Assembly: GCF_001540865.1 (NCBI RefSeq)
Contig: NC_033639.1
Coordinates: 1,115,117-1,179,116, forward strand
From: Ananas comosus
Taxonomy: Eukaryota; Streptophyta; Magnoliopsida; Poales; Bromeliaceae
Direction of reading: 5' to 3'
Length of the DNA: 64,000 nucleotides
The stretch's first letter is position 1; each line of letters starts with the position of its first letter. The position numbers were made by a program, and so were the translations under genes. Positions 60,997 through 64,000 of this stretch are shown piece after piece. The notes beneath the pieces are model-generated. The model was not told where the DNA came from, made no database searches, and saw only the letters and a program-made list of their open reading frames with translations.

Positions 60997-61203
60997 GGAT
61001 GTACCGACCGTCCCTAGCGCAAGTGGCAAAGTTTACGGGTTAAAAGTGTGGGATGTACCAACTGTCTCTAGCGCAAGTGGCAAAGTTTGGTACCCGAGAT
61101 TTCAAGTTCGAATTCTCGTTGATTCACATTTTCAACTAAGTTTATTTCTAAATGAAATAAATAAAGCGGGTAGCATGCTGCCTATCTCTCTCAAAAAAAA
61201 AAA
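60997..61203 (+). mobile_element. tRNA-derived SINE with duplicated 5' end
   Basis: Carries an A-box-like TAGCGCAAGTGG and, about 40 bases later, a B-box-like AAGTTCGAATTC, then an AT-rich body and an A tail at about 61190-61203. The 5' part (60998-61051) is repeated at 61052, a 54-base tandem copy of the A-box region. Confidence 0.6.
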
Positions 61204-61585
61204 GAGAAGAAAAAAGTGAGAGCGTGGGATGTTAGATGAGAATCAATTACATGAACTTTTTATGCAATTGGGACGTGAGTTGTGAGTATGTGGAGAATTT
61301 TTTTTTATTAATTTTTAGAAATAAAGAAACGAGAAACAACAAAGAACTAGTGAAATGAATTTTTTAATGAAAGAAGAACGAGAAATTATTCCTTTGGGTT
61401 CTTTTTCATTCATCTGAAAAAAAAAGTTAGATTTTAATAAAGGTGTTTCGAAGATGTAAGTAGGAACAAGGCTGGGTAGGAGGCGAGAGAGAAAGGATCT
61501 CAACTCAACTACAGATTGTGTCAGATGGCCTCAGACGCAGCACTTCACCCTTAAAATGAGAGGGACTATCTTTAATTTTTGTTGG
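61204..61585. other. Intergenic DNA, no gene seen
   Basis: AT-rich with short low-complexity frames only. Confidence 0.5.
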
Positions 61586-61800
61586 GAAAACTTCAAAAAC
61601 CCCCCCCTATGGTTTCGTGCTTTCTCACTTTAGTACCCTGTGGTTTAAAACGTATCAATTTGCCCCCCTGTGGTTTCGTTTTTCTCTTTTTGTTATCAAT
61701 TTTATTATTATTTTTTTCTTAAATCAGTGACAAAGTTAAAATTAAAGGATACTAAAGTAAATATTCGATAAATATAGATGGTTATCTGAAGTTTTTTNAA
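61586..61800. mobile_element. Foldback MITE, family A, copy 5 (truncated)
   Basis: Left arm complete ('gggaaaacttcaaaaacc', 'ccctgtggtttaaaacg'), centre present, but the right arm stops near 'tatctgaagtttttt' with a single N at 61798. The remainder of the arm is missing or lost in gap closing, just upstream of the MLO leader. Confidence 0.65.
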
Positions 61801-61812
61801 CAGCTTTTCTCC

Positions 61813-62081
61813 TTCACCTTCCCCTCTCTCTCTCTCTCTCTGTACATATCTCTTACCCTTTATTCTCCCCCCACCCTCCTCACACGCACGCCCTGATTCT
61901 TTCCTTCTCCTCCAAACACCATCTCCATCTCCTCCCCCCCTCAATTTAGGGTTTATACCCATGGCGAGGAGGGTGCGAATGTGTTCTTCTTCTTCTTCTT
62001 GGAGGAGTGCGAGGACGAGGAAGAGGGAGAGAAGAGGAAGCAAGATCGAGATCGTCTTTCGAGGGTCGGAATCGAGAGGCG
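61813..62081 (+). promoter_or_regulatory. Presumed leader of the MLO gene with an overlapping upstream ORF
   Basis: CT-rich start (run at about 61824-61842), then a TTC run (61985-62000). ATG codons at 61961 and 61979 open one frame that runs out of frame across the MLO start at 62082. If transcribed, this would reduce initiation at the main ATG; the transcript may instead begin further downstream. Confidence 0.4.
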
Positions 62082-64000
62082 ATGTCTTCTTCCCGCGACA
62101 CGCTGGAGTACGAGCCGACGTGGGTGGTCGCCGCCGTCTGCACCGTCATCGTCGTCATCTCCCTCGCCGTCGAGCGCTTCATCCATTACCTCGGAAAGGT
62201 CTTGTTATAATCCATGCACGCTTATTATTAGAGTTAAATGCATCAAAACTAGCCGAACTTTCAGTTTGTTTGATTTGAGTGAGTTGACGGCACTTTGATT
62301 TCAAAATTTGAGCTAATTGCTTATTTAAATGAATTTATAGTCGCGAGAATTGCATGAAGAGATAAATGACGCATTCAGATTTTTGAGTAAAGTGCCGTTG
62401 ACTGACTCAAATCAGACAAATTGAAATGCTGGGTAGTAAAATTAAATTTTTGAAAGGTTGCGTGATCAATTCAAAATAGTCCGTAGTTCAGGTAAGTTCT
62501 GCACGTTTCACCAATTTAGTATTTGGAACATGAACTTTGAGATGGTTGCAGTTAACCATCCAGGGGACCGTTCGGCTACAAGTAATTGCAATTGGACTAC
62601 AATTTTAATTGGATACAGATTCAAATTTAGTGTTTGGTTTGGTGCATTTGAACCCAACTACTGCCGTTGGAACTGCGTAATGAGGCTCAACTGCGATAAT
62701 TGGAACTATATACGCCCAAATTTGGCTGTAGTTCCAACTGTAGCAGTTGAAGATGATATTTTTAAACAAGAGGTAAACTTATCTACTTAAGATTATATTG
62801 GGGGTAATCTTACCTCCCCATGAATGAACAATGAAGTGATTGAATTTTGGATATACAATTTCTAACTGCATACGCCCAAACGATTATTTATATTTGCAGT
62901 GCTTTTCTACTATATCTAATCAAATAAGATGCATGTAGCTATATAAAGATTGTATTTTTAACCGTTTGTTACAATTACGTCCGATCAAATGGCCCTAAAC
63001 TTATGAATTGCCTATTTAAATTGACGGACTTTTTGACCCAATGATCAATGGATGCTAGCCATATAGATTGTCTTCTTGACGCTACAGATATTAGATTGAA
63101 TCTTTAGCAATCAAATACTAAAATTGATTTTTTATAACCAGATTGAGTTTTGACATCAAGAAGGTCCTTTATGTTCTTTATTCTTTATTGTCTCTTGACT
63201 ATTTCACTAGTGTTAGTCTCCTTAAATTCAGGGAATATAAACTTGTGGTTAATTGCAAAATTTTGAATGTTTGAGTGCCGATGTACAAAATTTTAAACTG
63301 TAGGTGACTGTTTGTAAATGGGCTGAGGTTCAGGTGTTTCTGGTGCATTTATCGCTTTTTTTATTGGTTAAGCCTACTGTATTTTTCCCTAAGAGAGTTC
63401 AATTGACGAGACAAAACTTATGTTAAATTAGCTTTCTAAATGCAGTAAAGAGTAAAGTGAGCATTCTACGTTTAAATGACTACAAGAGCAGTGTGCTGTT
63501 TTTGCTTATAAGTCTAAGAAAAATGTCATTATTTAGTTTAAATTCTATGGATTGTTTGTTAACTTTATTTACTTGTAAATGATGCAGTTCTTAAAGAGAA
63601 AGAAGCAAGATGCACTTGTTCGGGCTTTAGAGAAATTAAAAGAAGGTTAGCATGGTTTGAAACTGTACTTTCTTTTGTTTCAGTACTGTTTAGATCACAG
63701 GTGTTAATATTTGCTAAATGGAAAGCTTGCCTACTTTTACTTAGAGATGCGCATTTTATCATCATTTAGACTAATTTCATGTTAATTCTATAATTTGGTA
63801 AAGAGTCGTTTTCCTTCATAAATATTTACACCGCCTGCTCCTAGACTCTTTTTGTGGCACTTGCTATTATTAAGTAACTTTTATCTCTTTCTTGATTAAA
63901 ATTTTTTAATTGACTAGCTAATATGACCAGGATTTAATTGGAGAACTCGTGAGTATTTCTATTTCAACGGACGCTAACTACTCTGTAATTTTTTTCCTTA
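62082..64000 (+). CDS. MLO-like seven-transmembrane protein, 5' part only
   Basis: MLO proteins are plant plasma-membrane proteins with seven membrane spans and a calmodulin-binding tail; some act in powdery mildew susceptibility, others in pollen tubes or roots. Exon 1 (62082-62198, 39 codons) encodes a short outer N terminus with the conserved EYEPTW and the first membrane span, VVAAVCTVIVVISLAV, then ERFIHYLGK. Exon 2 (63588-63645) encodes FLKRKKQDALVRALEKLKE and ends in phase 1. Both fit the family's known exon layout. The rest of the gene lies beyond the window; I found no third exon before 64000. Intron 1 (1.39 kb) holds a family B MITE and a degenerate Tourist-like element. An in-frame GTG upstream is not preferred, because a long extension before the first span is unusual. 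Confidence 0.9.
62228..62515. mobile_element. Foldback MITE, family B, copy 3 (MLO intron 1)
   Basis: Left arm 'cagtttgtttgatttgag', right arm 'ctcaaatcagacaaattg', outer right end 'gtccgtagttcaggtaag'. Same family as 470-815 and 20375-20655. Confidence 0.7.
62563..62997. mobile_element. Degenerate Tourist-like element (MLO intron 1)
   Basis: Left 'ggggaccgttcggctacaag', right 'cgatcaaatggccct'. Internally, 'ggaactgcgtaatgagg' and 'caactgtagcagttg' resemble the intact element at 47488-47902. The ends are too diverged to read a target duplication. Confidence 0.6.

Noticed and set aside
63925..64000. Third MLO exon after 'gaccag' near 63930
   Set aside because: In the phase required by exon 2, the sequence does not resemble the conserved second membrane region that should follow.

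Overview
This window is plant nuclear DNA. Genes have many short exons with GT-AG (twice GC-AG) introns, and the intergenic DNA is AT-rich and packed with small transposable elements and CT/GA/TA microsatellites. The GC-rich first exons of several genes suggest a monocot, perhaps a commelinid; the species cannot be fixed from sequence alone. Exon boundaries below were read by eye from splice sites and family conservation.

Layout. (1) 1-5.2 kb: AT-rich DNA with several foldback elements and a 2.15-kb solo LTR nested inside one of them. (2) 5.26-12.35 kb, plus strand: complete 8-exon gene for the protein phosphatase 4 (PPX) catalytic subunit, 305 aa. (3) 15.07-18.32 kb, plus: 6-exon IQD-type calmodulin-binding protein, 413 aa. 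(4) 19.47-19.98 kb: an intact miniature LTR retroelement (TRIM) with a perfect 5-bp target duplication. (5) 21.0-29.2 kb, minus: 14-exon fumarylacetoacetase gene (tyrosine breakdown); its first exon is broken by two frame changes. (6) 30.4-34.4 kb: a noisy, indel-rich second copy of 26.9-30.4 kb placed after a run of 25 N, most likely an assembly artefact. (7) 37.1-39.6 kb: a 2.5-kb palindromic Mutator-like foldback transposon with a perfect 9-bp target duplication and a 359-bp tandem array in its centre. (8) 42.8-49.0 kb, minus: 14-exon mitochondrial beta-ketoacyl-ACP synthase, 462 aa. (9) 50.1-53.35 kb, minus: phytocyanin / early nodulin-like gene with a clean second exon and a damaged first exon. 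(10) 53.5-57.6 kb: seven foldback elements strung between (TA)n tracts, occupying two copies of one host repeat. (11) 57.6-61.8 kb: Tourist-like and hAT-like elements and a tRNA-derived SINE. (12) 62.08 kb to the window end, plus: first two exons of an MLO-type seven-transmembrane protein.

The genes are unrelated housekeeping or signalling genes with no shared pathway. The most unusual content is structural: transposons nested in each other with readable target duplications, a microsatellite-targeting foldback cluster, and internal evidence of misassembly.
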